DNA of 64,000 bases from Psychrobacter sp. Ps6 (lineage in GTDB: Bacteria > Pseudomonadota > Gammaproteobacteria > Pseudomonadales > Moraxellaceae). Below are positions 30,658 to 39,369 of this stretch, in pieces. The stretch is from positions 62,001 through 126,000 of the forward strand of contig NZ_JADQAI010000007.1 in the NCBI RefSeq assembly GCF_022129235.1, read 5' to 3'. The translations under genes and the position numbers were made by a program. Numbering within the stretch: position 1 is the first letter of the stretch; each line of letters begins with the position of its first letter. Below the pieces are notes generated by a model. The model was not told the DNA's origin, ran no database searches, and saw nothing but the letters and a program-made list of their open reading frames with translations.

Positions 30658-31074
30658 ATGGCAACGTTACAATGTCGCGTCGTAAGTGCTCGTGAAGAGT
30701 TGTATTCAGGCGAAATTAGCATGTTAATAGCTACTGGTACCGAAGGCGAGATTGGTGTATTGCCAGGTCACACACCGCTTATTACTTTGCTAAAACCGGG
30801 TGCAATGCGAGTGCAAAAAGCAAACGGCGAAGAAGAAGTGATCTATGTTTCAGGTGGCGTATTAGAAGTACAACCAAAAATGGTTACCGTACTGGCTGAT
30901 ACGGCCATGCGTGCGCATAATCTTGACGAAAGCAAAATCGTTGAAGCACGTAAAAAAGCGGAGCAAATGCTGGTCAATCAATCTGATACATTACAAACCA
31001 ATGCGGCTTTGGCCTCACTTGCAGAGTCAGTAGGACAATTACAGACTATTCGTAAGTATAAAAACCGCGCATAA
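30658..31074 (+). CDS. atpC: F0F1 ATP synthase subunit epsilon
   Basis: A 138-residue epsilon subunit. The N-terminal beta sandwich contains LQCRVVSAREELYSGE and GEIGVLPGHTPLITLLKPG, and the C-terminal two-helix inhibitory domain starts near 90 (AHNLDESKIVEARKKAEQML). It binds the foot of gamma and can block ATP hydrolysis. It closes the operon, with the terminator about 60 bases later. Confidence 0.97.
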   Translation: MATLQCRVVSAREELYSGEISMLIATGTEGEIGVLPGHTPLITLLKPGAMRVQKANGEEEVIYVSGGVLEVQPKMVTVLADTAMRAHNLDESKIVEARKKAEQMLVNQSDTLQTNAALASLAESVGQLQTIRKYKNRA

Positions 31075-31132
31075 TTCATTACTGATAGTTCTAGCTAATT
31101 ATTTAGAGTTATCGCTAGAAGTAATGATAAAA

Positions 31133-31159
31133 AGACAGTCCATTATATGGGCTGTTTTT
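31133..31159 (+). terminator. Terminator of the atp operon
   Basis: GACAGTCC and GGGCTGTT pair around ATTATAT (one T-G wobble) and are followed by a run of seven T. Confidence 0.8.
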
Positions 31160-31695
31160 TTATGTCTACTCGTTAATGATTGATTCACTTTATCATGATT
31201 GACCTCGCTCAGCTCTGAGGTATGAGTAAATGAATTCTCTATTCTTTAAAGTAAAATCGTTCATCTAAGATTGAGAGAAACAATATTAGAATATTCCGAA
31301 AAGTTACTGGCGACAATCGTAATATGTCGTTATATTAGATAATGGAACATCGTAAATAAACAGCGATGATTGAGTGTATTTGAGCAACCTTAATCATTCA
31401 TTTGATAATTCATATTTACTTAGATATTAAGTAGTCTGCAAAAGTAAAACCATTAGCTGATGCAGAAATATATGACATTATTTTTGGACGTAAACTAAAG
31501 TTTTAGTCGATATAGTTTATAGGTTTTGTTAACGACTATCAGCTATAGTATAGGAAGCAATACGTTTAATAGTATACTGTGCTGCTAAGTTTGTAACAGC
31601 TATACGAACATCGATTGTGCCACTTTATGGTGCTATTAATTTTTACCGCTCTTACTTTTACTGCTTTTAAATTAGATGTATTAGAGGATATAACA
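31160..31695. other. Intergenic region upstream of bfmR
   Basis: About 530 AT-rich bases. A sigma-70 promoter is recognisable near its end (31526-31554). The rest shows no ORF with a ribosome site and no repeat longer than 7 bases. Confidence 0.4.
31526..31554 (+). promoter_or_regulatory. Sigma-70 promoter of bfmR
   Basis: TTGTTA (31526-31531), 17 bases, TATAGG (31549-31554). The bfmR ATG is about 140 bases downstream. Confidence 0.5.
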
Positions 31696-32412
31696 ATGAC
31701 AACGACTGAAGAAGACAACACCCCCCGAATCTTGATTGTTGAAGATGATGAGCGTCTGGCCATGTTGACTCAAGATTACTTGGTCAAAAATGGTTTAGAA
31801 GTAGCAATTGAAACTGATGGTAACCGTGCTATACGCCGTATCGTCAATGAGCAACCAGACATGGTCGTACTTGATGTTATGCTTCCTGGTAGCGATGGTC
31901 TGACCGTATGCCGTGAAGTGCGCCCGCATTATCAAAATCCAATTTTGATGTTGACTGCACGTACTGAAGACATGGATCAGGTATTGGGTCTTGAGATGGG
32001 TGCTGATGATTATGTTGCCAAGCCTGCTCAGCCACGTGTATTGCTTGCCCGTATTCGGGCCTTGCTACGTCGTTCAGAAAATGCACCATCAGAAGACGTG
32101 CCACAGCGTCTAGAGTTTGGCGAGTTGGTCATTGATAATGGTGGTCGTTCAGTCAATCTAGGTGATGAATTGGTTGATTTCACCAGTGCAGAATACGATC
32201 TACTATGGTTGCTTGCATCTAACGCAGGCCGTATCTTATCTCGTGAAGATATTTTTGAGCGTCTACGTGGTATTGAGTATGATGGACAAGATCGCTCAAT
32301 CGATGTACGTATCTCACGTATCCGTCCAAAAATCGGTGATGATCCAGAAAATCCAAAACGTATCAAGACAGTACGTAGTAAGGGTTATCTGTTTGTGAAA
32401 GAAGGTAACTAA
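31696..32412 (+). CDS. bfmR: Response regulator BfmR (OmpR/PhoB type)
   Basis: A 238-residue response regulator. The receiver domain (about 11-125) has RILIVEDDERLAMLTQDYL, the phospho-acceptor Asp60 in VVLDVMLPGSDG, and the Lys in GADDYVAKPAQPR. The C-terminal winged helix (about 140-236) carries SREDIFERLRGIEYDGQDRS and IKTVRSKGYLFV. From memory it matches Acinetobacter baumannii BfmR, the controller of envelope, capsule and biofilm functions, along nearly the whole length. ATG 31696 is preceded by GAGGATATAACA; the frame open upstream to 31615 has no ribosome site. bfmS follows after a terminator-like hairpin. Confidence 0.92.
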   Translation: MTTTEEDNTPRILIVEDDERLAMLTQDYLVKNGLEVAIETDGNRAIRRIVNEQPDMVVLDVMLPGSDGLTVCREVRPHYQNPILMLTARTEDMDQVLGLEMGADDYVAKPAQPRVLLARIRALLRRSENAPSEDVPQRLEFGELVIDNGGRSVNLGDELVDFTSAEYDLLWLLASNAGRILSREDIFERLRGIEYDGQDRSIDVRISRIRPKIGDDPENPKRIKTVRSKGYLFVKEGN

Positions 32413-32455
32413 GTCATTTTTGCTCATTTAATGACTAAATATTGATCGCCGTTTG

Positions 32456-32487
32456 AAAAAACCAGCCTAGTTGCTGGTTTTTTTTTG
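32456..32487 (+). terminator. Terminator between bfmR and bfmS
   Basis: AAACCAGC and GCTGGTTT pair around CTAGTT and are followed by T8. It lies about 45 bases after the bfmR stop, so bfmS expression needs read-through or its own promoter. Confidence 0.85.
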
Positions 32488-32729
32488 TGGCTAAATTCTA
32501 ATTTTTGAACTTAAATGCGGTGTTATGTGGTTTAATTAAGCACTTATTATAGACGCGAACTAAATGCATAAAATGTCTATTCTTTTTGGATGATCATTGC
32601 ATATCCATTAAAATATACTATTTAGCGTCTGATAATCCTATTCAACAGTGTTCGATATCAATCACATAGCAGCGATTATATGCTAGATGATGTCAGCAGT
32701 TTTTATTTATTAAGTTGGTCACGGCACGT

Positions 32730-34418
32730 ATGTCACTAGTCTCTTCTTTAAAACACAGTATTTTTGTCCGTATCTATGCTGGACTACTCATAGTCTGTTT
32801 GTGCGTAGCATTGTTTGCGCAGTTATTGATGGGTACTATCAATAAGGAGCGTGTACAGTCCTACCGTGAAAACATGGCAATGGGGGCTTTTCATTTGGTG
32901 AGCGAAGGCATCTCTCACCAAAATACTGCAGAAGAGCGTGAATACTGGTTATCTGATGCCAGTAGTTTATTTGGTGCAAATTTTAAAATCATACCTATTG
33001 ATGAAGTAGATTTTACTGCCAGCGAGTTACGACGATTTAAAAATGATAATACTGTCGTTCGTTACGTCGAACAGCCTGTCTATGCAGATGTTTATTATCG
33101 CTTGCCGGATAATGAGAATGTCCTAACAGCGCGGATATCGGAAGTCACGGAACAACAAGTCAGAGCAATTGCTGTCTTTTTATTGGACGACTTGTCTTAT
33201 GAAGTCACCTTGTCTGATAAACGTGCACGCTTGGCTGAACTTGAGGAGAAATTTTCTTTCCCTCTGGCATTTGTGCCTGTTAACACGCTAGATTTAGATT
33301 CAGATCAAATGTCGCGCCTACGCCGTGATGAAGTAGTCATCTCATTACAAGATCCTAATAGCAGTACCAGTAGTTCGGCCATCAAGATAGTGGTTCCGTC
33401 TGAAATTAATGATATGGCAGTATTGATAGGCCCTGTACCATTGTTTAACTGGTTCCCACTTAATTTGATTATTAGTATGATCCTGATTAGTATGTTTTTA
33501 ATCAGTTTGGGTGTTTATGCGCTCATTTTCCCACTTGAGCGCAAGCTGCAGCTGATTCAAGTTGGTGTTAATGAGGTGAGTAAAGGCAACCTGGATATTC
33601 AAGTACAAGTAATTGGTCAAGATGAGATCGCGCGTTTATCAGCGACCTTTAACGCAATGACGTCACATATCAAGCGTTTGATTGAGTCGCAACGAGAGCT
33701 CACGCGAGCCGTATCACATGAGCTTCGTACACCAGTTGCTCGTATCCGATTTGCAGTAGATATGCTGGCTGATACTGATGACGAAGATTCACGTTTCATG
33801 CAGCGTGACTATATCGATGAAGATATCGAATCACTTAATGGCTTGATTGACGAGATTTTGACTTATGCCAAGCTCGAAGAGGGCTCGCCAAAATTAGATT
33901 TAGAACCAGTAAATCTCAGAGAATTGCTACAGCAGATTGAGCGTGAGACCAATGCATTAGGTAAGCCGATTAAAATAGTGACCAACTTACCAAATGCAAA
34001 AGTAACCGCGATTGCCGATCGACGCTATCTGCACCGTGTGATTCAGAATCTTGCAGGTAATGCTTTACGTTATGCCGAGACCACGATCATTATTAGTGCT
34101 GGTGTCAAAAAGGGCAATGCATTTGTCAGTGTCGAAGATGACGGTCATGGTATTCCTGAGGCTGATCGTGAAAAAGTATTTATACCGTTTTCGCGCTTGG
34201 ATGATAGCCGTACACGAGCATCAGGCGGCTACGGCCTAGGTCTGTCTATTGTATCGCGCATTGCCTTTTGGTTTAATGGTAGTATGAAAGTAGATGAGAG
34301 CCGAGATCTTGGCGGCGCAAGATTCGTAATGACATGGCCTATCAAACCATTGACACAAATTTTGGCTGCTGACGAATTGACGCAAGAAAAAAGCGAACGC
34401 GATTTTGACACTAAATAA
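32730..34418 (+). CDS. bfmS: Sensor histidine kinase BfmS
   Basis: A 562-residue membrane kinase. Membrane segments lie at about residues 12-35 and 245-270; the periplasmic sensor between them has about 210 residues. A HAMP domain follows (LERKLQLIQVGVNEVSKGNL). The phospho-accepting His is His330 in AVSHELRTPVARI; the ATP site has LAGNALRYAE, DDGHGIPEADRE and GYGLGLSI. It is the partner of BfmR by position and by resemblance to Acinetobacter BfmS. ATG 32730 is chosen (SLVSSLKHSIFVRIYAGL follows); a TTG five codons earlier is possible. No clear ribosome site is visible at either. Confidence 0.9.
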   Translation: MSLVSSLKHSIFVRIYAGLLIVCLCVALFAQLLMGTINKERVQSYRENMAMGAFHLVSEGISHQNTAEEREYWLSDASSLFGANFKIIPIDEVDFTASELRRFKNDNTVVRYVEQPVYADVYYRLPDNENVLTARISEVTEQQVRAIAVFLLDDLSYEVTLSDKRARLAELEEKFSFPLAFVPVNTLDLDSDQMSRLRRDEVVISLQDPNSSTSSSAIKIVVPSEINDMAVLIGPVPLFNWFPLNLIISMILISMFLISLGVYALIFPLERKLQLIQVGVNEVSKGNLDIQVQVIGQDEIARLSATFNAMTSHIKRLIESQRELTRAVSHELRTPVARIRFAVDMLADTDDEDSRFMQRDYIDEDIESLNGLIDEILTYAKLEEGSPKLDLEPVNLRELLQQIERETNALGKPIKIVTNLPNAKVTAIADRRYLHRVIQNLAGNALRYAETTIIISAGVKKGNAFVSVEDDGHGIPEADREKVFIPFSRLDDSRTRASGGYGLGLSIVSRIAFWFNGSMKVDESRDLGGARFVMTWPIKPLTQILAADELTQEKSERDFDTK

Positions 34419-34429
34419 CAATGCTGAAC

Positions 34430-34459
34430 AATGATGATAAGTGAAAAGTTATCATCATT
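34430..34459 (+). terminator. Hairpin after bfmS
   Basis: AATGATGATAA (34430-34440) and TTATCATCATT (34449-34459) form a perfect 11-bp AT-rich stem with an 8-base loop, 11 bases after the stop. A second hairpin, CCTGATTA/TAATCAGG, stands at about 34467-34494. The T tracts are weak, so termination may be incomplete. Confidence 0.55.
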
Positions 34460-34549
34460 AAACGAACCTGATTACCGATATTTTGATAATCAGGTGTCTT
34501 GTTTGCAGCAGCTTATTCTAGGGTAGTTTGACAATATAGGAGGCAAAGG

Positions 34550-34729
34550 ATGCCATATTTATTTGGTGGCTTGGTGCTATTGAATGCGATTACGCTGGGT
34601 TACTACTTGTTTCTAAAGCAGCCATCAACAACCCAAACGCTAAAGACAGCCAAAGAAGAGATTACTCAGCCATTGACATTTACCAATAGTGCTGAATATA
34701 TTCCGCCCATCATCGGCAGCAAAGATTAA
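34550..34729 (+). CDS. 59-residue single-pass membrane microprotein
   Basis: A short frame between bfmS and the convergent EnvZ-like gene. A textbook ribosome site, AGGAGG at 34538-34543, is 6 bases before the ATG. The product begins MPYLFGGLVLLNAITLGYYL, one membrane helix (about residues 3-22), then a polar stretch (KQPSTTQTLKTAKEEITQPL) and ends IPPIIGSKD. It is on the bfmS strand, 131 bases after bfmS, and could be translated from read-through RNA. Small membrane proteins near sensor kinases often modulate them, so a link to BfmS is an attractive inference, not a finding. I know no named family. Confidence 0.68.
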   Translation: MPYLFGGLVLLNAITLGYYLFLKQPSTTQTLKTAKEEITQPLTFTNSAEYIPPIIGSKD

Positions 34730-34762
34730 TCTCCTGATACTTAATTTATTCAAAAGATAGAT

Positions 34763-36247
34763 TTATAGCTCATCTTCATTCGATGTAATACTATTGACTG
34801 TAGATGTGTCATCGACTGCATCAGCAGCCAAGGTATTATCTCCAGCAACTTTAGAAAGTAGCGGTATACGCACACATACTTGTAACCCACCATCAGGGTG
34901 ATTAATGGCCTCGACCGTACCATGATGTAACCGCGCAATGCGATCTACAATGGCCAGCCCCAGACCGCTACCTTGAGTAGTACGTGCGGTCTCCCCGCGC
35001 TCAAATGGCTGCATGATACGCTCCAATTGATCCTCTGCCACACCATCACCGCAGTCACGCACACAAATCATCAGTTGCTCTTGTGCTTCTTTATTGACAA
35101 CGTTCTCACTGACGACATCGCTATCTTCTTCTTCAACTGTTTCTATAAATGTTGGTATCACCGTGGCTGATAGATAAATCGGCGGTTTACCATAACGATT
35201 GGCGTTATTGATCAGATTGATGATGAGACGCTTGATGGATAAGGGGCGTACAGGAACGACCTTGTGACACTCTGATTGATAAACGAACTTCATCGGTGCA
35301 AACTGCACCATGATCTCATTAAATATCGTGTCCAAATTGGTCAAGCTAACTGGCTCATCGGAACCATCTTTCATAAATGAGATGAACTGCTCCAAAATCG
35401 CATCCATATCCTCAATGTCGTAAATTAATCCTTCACGAAAAAAATCATCTGGTAGCATCTCAGCAGTCAGACGCATACGAGTCAAAGGTGTCCGCAGGTC
35501 ATGTGAGATACCAGCGAGCATAATAGTTCGCTCTTTTTGGGCTTGATTCAACGTTGTAAATAGACGGTTAAAAGCCATGTTTACTTGTCGTATCTCGGTA
35601 GGGCCTTTTTGCGTTGGCAGTGTAGTCGCATGACCCAGACGAATATAGTTAGTCGCTGCACGTTGTAGATAACGTAGTGGACGGTTCAATTGACGTGCTA
35701 ACAAGATAATGGTCAGCAGCGATAAGATAGGCAATCCAATCAAAAACAATATGAGCAATGTTGGGCTGTACTGCGAGTAGTAAACCACTGGCTCACGAAT
35801 CCAGAAGCTGTCATCGCGACTGTCTTGTACCCAAAGCTGCGGCGTTGGTTTGAACTTGAAATAAACTTCGACAGGTCGACCCAGCTGCGCACCAATCTCA
35901 TACTGAAGTACATCAGTAAAGAAGCTCACAAATGCTTTGTCAGCCACCTCCGGAAAGTCACTGGGGTTGTTCACCACCACTACATGAGAATGTTGATAAA
36001 CCCATTGGCGGATATCGGGACGATATTGCCAATCTTTATTGACGCTATTAATTAATCGCAGCTCACTCGTCAAATAACGCGCATGGTTTTTGAGTTCTGG
36101 TAGGTACAGACTACGCCAAAAGAATAAAATCGACAAACTCACACTGATGAGGACAATAAAAGCGACCATCAAGGTTGTCAGCCAAGTATTGGAATAAGAA
36201 CGTGGTAGCCAACCTTTGCGACGGGGCTTTGAGTTTGGAGTAATCAT
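34763..36247 (-). CDS. EnvZ-like sensor histidine kinase
   Basis: A 494-residue kinase. Membrane helices at about 22-44 and 162-184 enclose a periplasmic domain of 115 residues (contains DIRQWVYQHSHVVVVNNPSD). A HAMP domain (185-240, LARQLNRPLRYLQRAATNYI) is followed by the phospho-accepting His249 in AGISHDLRTPLTRMRL, identical in form to EnvZ. The ATP domain has NLINNANRYGKP, DCGDGVAEDQLE and GSGLGLAIVDRI. An acidic insertion (about EEEDSDVVSENVVNKEAQ) lies in the ATP domain before strand ICVRDCGDG. In related bacteria ompR lies beside envZ; here no response regulator gene follows or precedes within the intergenic space, so its partner must be elsewhere. Confidence 0.85.
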   Translation of the reverse strand: MITPNSKPRRKGWLPRSYSNTWLTTLMVAFIVLISVSLSILFFWRSLYLPELKNHARYLTSELRLINSVNKDWQYRPDIRQWVYQHSHVVVVNNPSDFPEVADKAFVSFFTDVLQYEIGAQLGRPVEVYFKFKPTPQLWVQDSRDDSFWIREPVVYYSQYSPTLLILFLIGLPILSLLTIILLARQLNRPLRYLQRAATNYIRLGHATTLPTQKGPTEIRQVNMAFNRLFTTLNQAQKERTIMLAGISHDLRTPLTRMRLTAEMLPDDFFREGLIYDIEDMDAILEQFISFMKDGSDEPVSLTNLDTIFNEIMVQFAPMKFVYQSECHKVVPVRPLSIKRLIINLINNANRYGKPPIYLSATVIPTFIETVEEEDSDVVSENVVNKEAQEQLMICVRDCGDGVAEDQLERIMQPFERGETARTTQGSGLGLAIVDRIARLHHGTVEAINHPDGGLQVCVRIPLLSKVAGDNTLAADAVDDTSTVNSITSNEDEL

Positions 36248-36684
36248 ATAAATCCAGCAGATTAAGAAAATGTCTGATTAAATTTGGTTTTGAGTTAAGC
36301 CGCGATTTTATTTTGGAGAAAGAGCAGGTTGTTTTTAAAAATGGCGGCTGAGAGTAGGGTGTGTCAGTCTCTTTCAACACACCATAGAATAGCATAATCA
36401 ATGAATCGTACTGTGAGGCTATTTATTTAAGTAGTTTGTTATGTGCCTCTCCAATATTTTAATAATATCAAAATTAAAGCACGGTATATTTTAGTAACTG
36501 ATTAAGATAGACCGTCCTTAATAATTGTATAAAACGCATGGTTATGCTCGATTATGTTTTACATAGACTGGTATTTAAGCTATTGTTAATAAATAATTAA
36601 ATATGCACAGTTTATGTTTTCAACAAATAAAGACTGTGATATAATTATGCCCTTTTTGGTATACCTGCGAAAGAGAGAATTCAC
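36248..36684. other. Intergenic region between the EnvZ-like gene and rpsP
   Basis: 437 AT-rich bases between divergent genes. The rpsP promoter is at 36617-36645. Apart from this I see no ORF with a ribosome site and no repeat. Confidence 0.4.
36617..36645 (+). promoter_or_regulatory. Sigma-70 promoter of rpsP-rimM-trmD-rplS
   Basis: TTTTCA (36617-36622), 17 bases, then a perfect TATAAT (36640-36645). The leader to the rpsP ATG is about 33 bases. Confidence 0.7.
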
Positions 36685-36954
36685 ATGGTTGTTATTCGTT
36701 TAGCACGGGGCGGTGCCAAGAAACGCCCATTTTATCAAGTAGTTGTTGCTGATCAACGCCGCGCGCGTGACGGTCGCTATATTGAAAACATCGGCTTTTT
36801 TAACCCACTCGCTAAAGAGTCTGAAGAAGCAGTACGCCTAAACATGGAAGCGTACAATGCGTGGATCGCAAAAGGTGCACAACCTTCAGATCGCGTTGCT
36901 TCATTAGCAAAAGCTTACAACAAGTCTGCAGCACAAACTGAAGCAACTGCTTAA
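36685..36954 (+). CDS. rpsP: 30S ribosomal protein S16
   Basis: An 89-residue S16. The start [20 protein letters not shown] and [17 protein letters not shown] are unmistakable. Ribosome site AAAGAGAGAATTCAC. First gene of the conserved rpsP-rimM-trmD-rplS operon; an elaborate stem-loop separates it from rimM. Confidence 0.98.
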   Translation: MVVIRLARGGAKKRPFYQVVVADQRRARDGRYIENIGFFNPLAKESEEAVRLNMEAYNAWIAKGAQPSDRVASLAKAYNKSAAQTEATA

Positions 36955-36964
36955 GTTTTCGTTG

Positions 36965-37006
36965 CTACTGAGCCACTTGTAGTATGACTACAAGACGATT
37001 CAGTAG
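36965..37006 (+). other. Nested stem-loop between rpsP and rimM
   Basis: Outer arms CTACTGA (36965-36971) and TCAGTAG (37000-37006), inner arms CTTGTAGT (36976-36983) and ACTACAAG (36987-36994) with an ATG loop, all perfect. It begins 11 bases after the rpsP stop and has no T tract. Confidence 0.75.
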
Positions 37007-37119
37007 ACTTTAGAATACATAGCGTAACTGGTCTGACCAGGGTGCGCCATTAACTGTTTATCGCTTTTGACACAATTGTTTTTGCAATTGCTGTTTTAAT
37101 CATTGTTAGGTTAGCTGCT

Positions 37120-37653
37120 ATGTCATCCACTCCAAACGCTAGTGCCCTTATGAAAATCGGTCAACTTAAGAAGCCTTATGGCATCAAAGGCTGGCTTTGG
37201 GTGTTTAGTGATACGGATGATCGTACAGCGATATTCGACATGAAGCCGTGGTGGATGAAAACCGCTACTGGCATGAAACCTTTGACTGTGAAAGCTTGGC
37301 GTGAGCAAGGCACAGGACTTGTGGCTCAATTTGAGCAGATTCCTGATCGCAATGTTGCTGAGACCATGAACGGTGTTACCGTTTGGGTCGAACAAAACGT
37401 CTTGCCGGAAACAGCTGAAGACGAATATTATTGGTCGGATTTGGTCAGTCTGCGCGTGATGAACGAGCAGAATGAGTATCTAGGCAATATCACTGAAATG
37501 TTTGAAACTGGTGCCCACGACATTATGCGCGTGGCAGCCAATTCAGACAGTTTGGATAATGAAGAGCGCCTAATTCCATGGCATAAGCAAACTGTAATAG
37601 AGGTCAATATGGCTGAAAAAACAGTACTTGTGGCATGGCCGAGTGATTATTAA
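37120..37653 (+). CDS. rimM: Ribosome maturation factor RimM
   Basis: A 177-residue protein. The RimM N domain holds IGQLKKPYGIKGWLWVFSDTDD, the C-terminal PRC-barrel begins YYWSDLVSLRVMNEQNEYLGN. It assists 30S maturation at the head of 16S rRNA and binds S19. The ATG at 37120 is used; an internal Met11 at 37150 would also keep the whole RimM domain. No strong ribosome site is visible, in keeping with the low translation of rimM compared with rpsP known from E. coli. Confidence 0.95.
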   Translation: MSSTPNASALMKIGQLKKPYGIKGWLWVFSDTDDRTAIFDMKPWWMKTATGMKPLTVKAWREQGTGLVAQFEQIPDRNVAETMNGVTVWVEQNVLPETAEDEYYWSDLVSLRVMNEQNEYLGNITEMFETGAHDIMRVAANSDSLDNEERLIPWHKQTVIEVNMAEKTVLVAWPSDY

Positions 37654-37729
37654 TATCGGTTCTAGCTTTTAGTTAGTGTTTATTGATAGTCACACCGATT
37701 ATTTTAGCCTCAATGCAAGTAGACATCAG

Positions 37730-38494
37730 ATGTATTTTGCCGTAATTAGTATTTTTCCTGAGATGTTTGCCACGATTCGTGAGTTTGGAATCACGGGACG
37801 GGCAGTGACTCAGGAGCAAGTTACGATTGAATGCATTAATCCACGTGATTATACCACTGATAACTATCGCCGTATTGACGAGCGCCCGTATGGTGGCGGT
37901 CCTGGGATGGTGATGATGGCTGAGCCATTATCGAAAGCCATTGAGGATGCACGCTTGCGTGCCAAGCAATATGGTTGCCGTGTCGATAGTGAGCATTGTC
38001 CGGTGATTTATATGTCACCGCAAGGGCAAACGCTTAGTGAGAGTAGCGTCGTCGGTATGACTGATTATGATGGCATGATTTTATTATGCGGTCGTTATGA
38101 AGGCATCGACGAGCGCCTGCTGTCACAATATGTCGATATGGAAGTATCATTGGGCGATTACGTGTTGACTGGTGGTGAGCTACCAGCAATGGTGCTAATG
38201 GATAGTGTGATACGTCGTCTACCCGATATCATGGGTGATGATAAGTCAGCAGAGCAAGACTCGTTCGTCGATGGTTTGCTTGATTGTCCACACTATACCA
38301 AGCCGCATGAGTTTGCGGGTATGGTGGTTCCTGAAGTGTTACTTTCGGGTCACCATGCCAATATTGCAAAATGGCGCTTTAGTCAGCAAGTCAGTCGTAC
38401 GCAAGCGCGTCGTCCGGATTTGTGGCAAGCGTTTACTCCGACGGTAGAGCAAGCGAAGTGGCTTAAAGCACTAGCAAAAGCAGATAAAAAGTAG
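37730..38494 (+). CDS. trmD: tRNA (guanine-N1)-methyltransferase TrmD
   Basis: A 254-residue SPOUT methyltransferase making m1G37. The start [20 protein letters not shown] and the knot residues [13 protein letters not shown] and [15 protein letters not shown] are diagnostic. ATG 37730 is used because TrmD proteins begin at this point; the frame is open 18 codons further, to GTG 37676, without family resemblance. No clear ribosome site. Part of the rpsP operon. Confidence 0.95.
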   Translation: MYFAVISIFPEMFATIREFGITGRAVTQEQVTIECINPRDYTTDNYRRIDERPYGGGPGMVMMAEPLSKAIEDARLRAKQYGCRVDSEHCPVIYMSPQGQTLSESSVVGMTDYDGMILLCGRYEGIDERLLSQYVDMEVSLGDYVLTGGELPAMVLMDSVIRRLPDIMGDDKSAEQDSFVDGLLDCPHYTKPHEFAGMVVPEVLLSGHHANIAKWRFSQQVSRTQARRPDLWQAFTPTVEQAKWLKALAKADKK

Positions 38495-38611
38495 GTTGTT
38501 GATACCTGATTTTATCGTCATTAAGCTTGATAAACAGTTAAGAAACAGAATTTTGAGCAATAATAAAACGAGTCATCGCATAGTGGCCGTTGGTTATAAC
38601 CCATTTATGTT

Positions 38612-38633
38612 GTATCTCACTATAAAGAGATAC
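38612..38633 (+). other. Stem-loop between trmD and rplS
   Basis: GTATCTC (38612-38618) and GAGATAC (38627-38633) pair around ACTATAAA in the 205-base gap. There is no T tract. Confidence 0.5.
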
Positions 38634-38699
38634 GATTAATTATTACAAACAGGTGATATGCGTAAAGCCTCTATTATCTAATGTGAGGAGATAACTCTC

Positions 38700-39119
38700 A
38701 TGAGCAACAAGCATCCATTGGTTCAGGTCATCGAAAACGCTCAATTGATCGAGCGCCCAAACTTTGCACCCGGCGATACCGTTGTGGTACAAGTAAAAGT
38801 ACGTGAAGGTGAGCGTGAGCGTTTACAGGCTTTTGAAGGCGTTGTAATTGCTAAGCGTAACCGCGGTCTAAACTCAGCGTTTACCGTACGTAAAATCTCA
38901 AGCGGCGTTGGCGTTGAGCGTGCATTCCAATTGCACTCACCAATCATCGATAGTATTGAAGTGAAACGTCGTGGTGCTGTTCGCCGTGCGAAACTGTACT
39001 ACTTACGTGAGCGTTCTGGTAAATCAGCACGTATCCGCGAAAAACTTGCGCCACGTCCAGCTCAGAAAAAGACTGACGCTGGCGTACCTGATGCAGTTGA
39101 TACTGCGCCTGGTATCTAA
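38700..39119 (+). CDS. rplS: 50S ribosomal protein L19
   Basis: A 139-residue L19 with the conserved [40 protein letters not shown] and [15 protein letters not shown]. The C-terminal 20 residues ([20 protein letters not shown]) are an extension beyond the usual 115-residue protein. Ribosome site GTGAGGAGATAACTC. It closes the operon. Confidence 0.98.
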   Translation: MSNKHPLVQVIENAQLIERPNFAPGDTVVVQVKVREGERERLQAFEGVVIAKRNRGLNSAFTVRKISSGVGVERAFQLHSPIIDSIEVKRRGAVRRAKLYYLRERSGKSARIREKLAPRPAQKKTDAGVPDAVDTAPGI

Positions 39120-39242
39120 GTACAAGTTTGCCGTTTTGAGTTGATTGTATAGTTTTAGAATTGACTCAAAACAAGGTAATAGTAGATACAAGCCCTTATT
39201 CATAGGTTTATTTATAAATAAGCGGGCCATACCAAAAAAGAC

Positions 39243-39281
39243 AAAACCCCAATCTATGCGAATGCTGGATTGGGGTTTTTG
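39243..39281. terminator. Bidirectional terminator after rplS
   Basis: AAAACCCCAATC and GATTGGGGTTTT form a perfect 12-bp stem around TATGCGAATGCTG (approximate loop), followed by T. It ends rplS and the convergent thioesterase-like gene. Confidence 0.9.
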
Positions 39282-39369
39282 TATGTGCACGCTTATCAAT
39301 TTAGGCTTGCGGGGTGATTAGCTGGATATTAACAGATAACAGGTGCTACTTCTTACGGATAGTCGAGAG

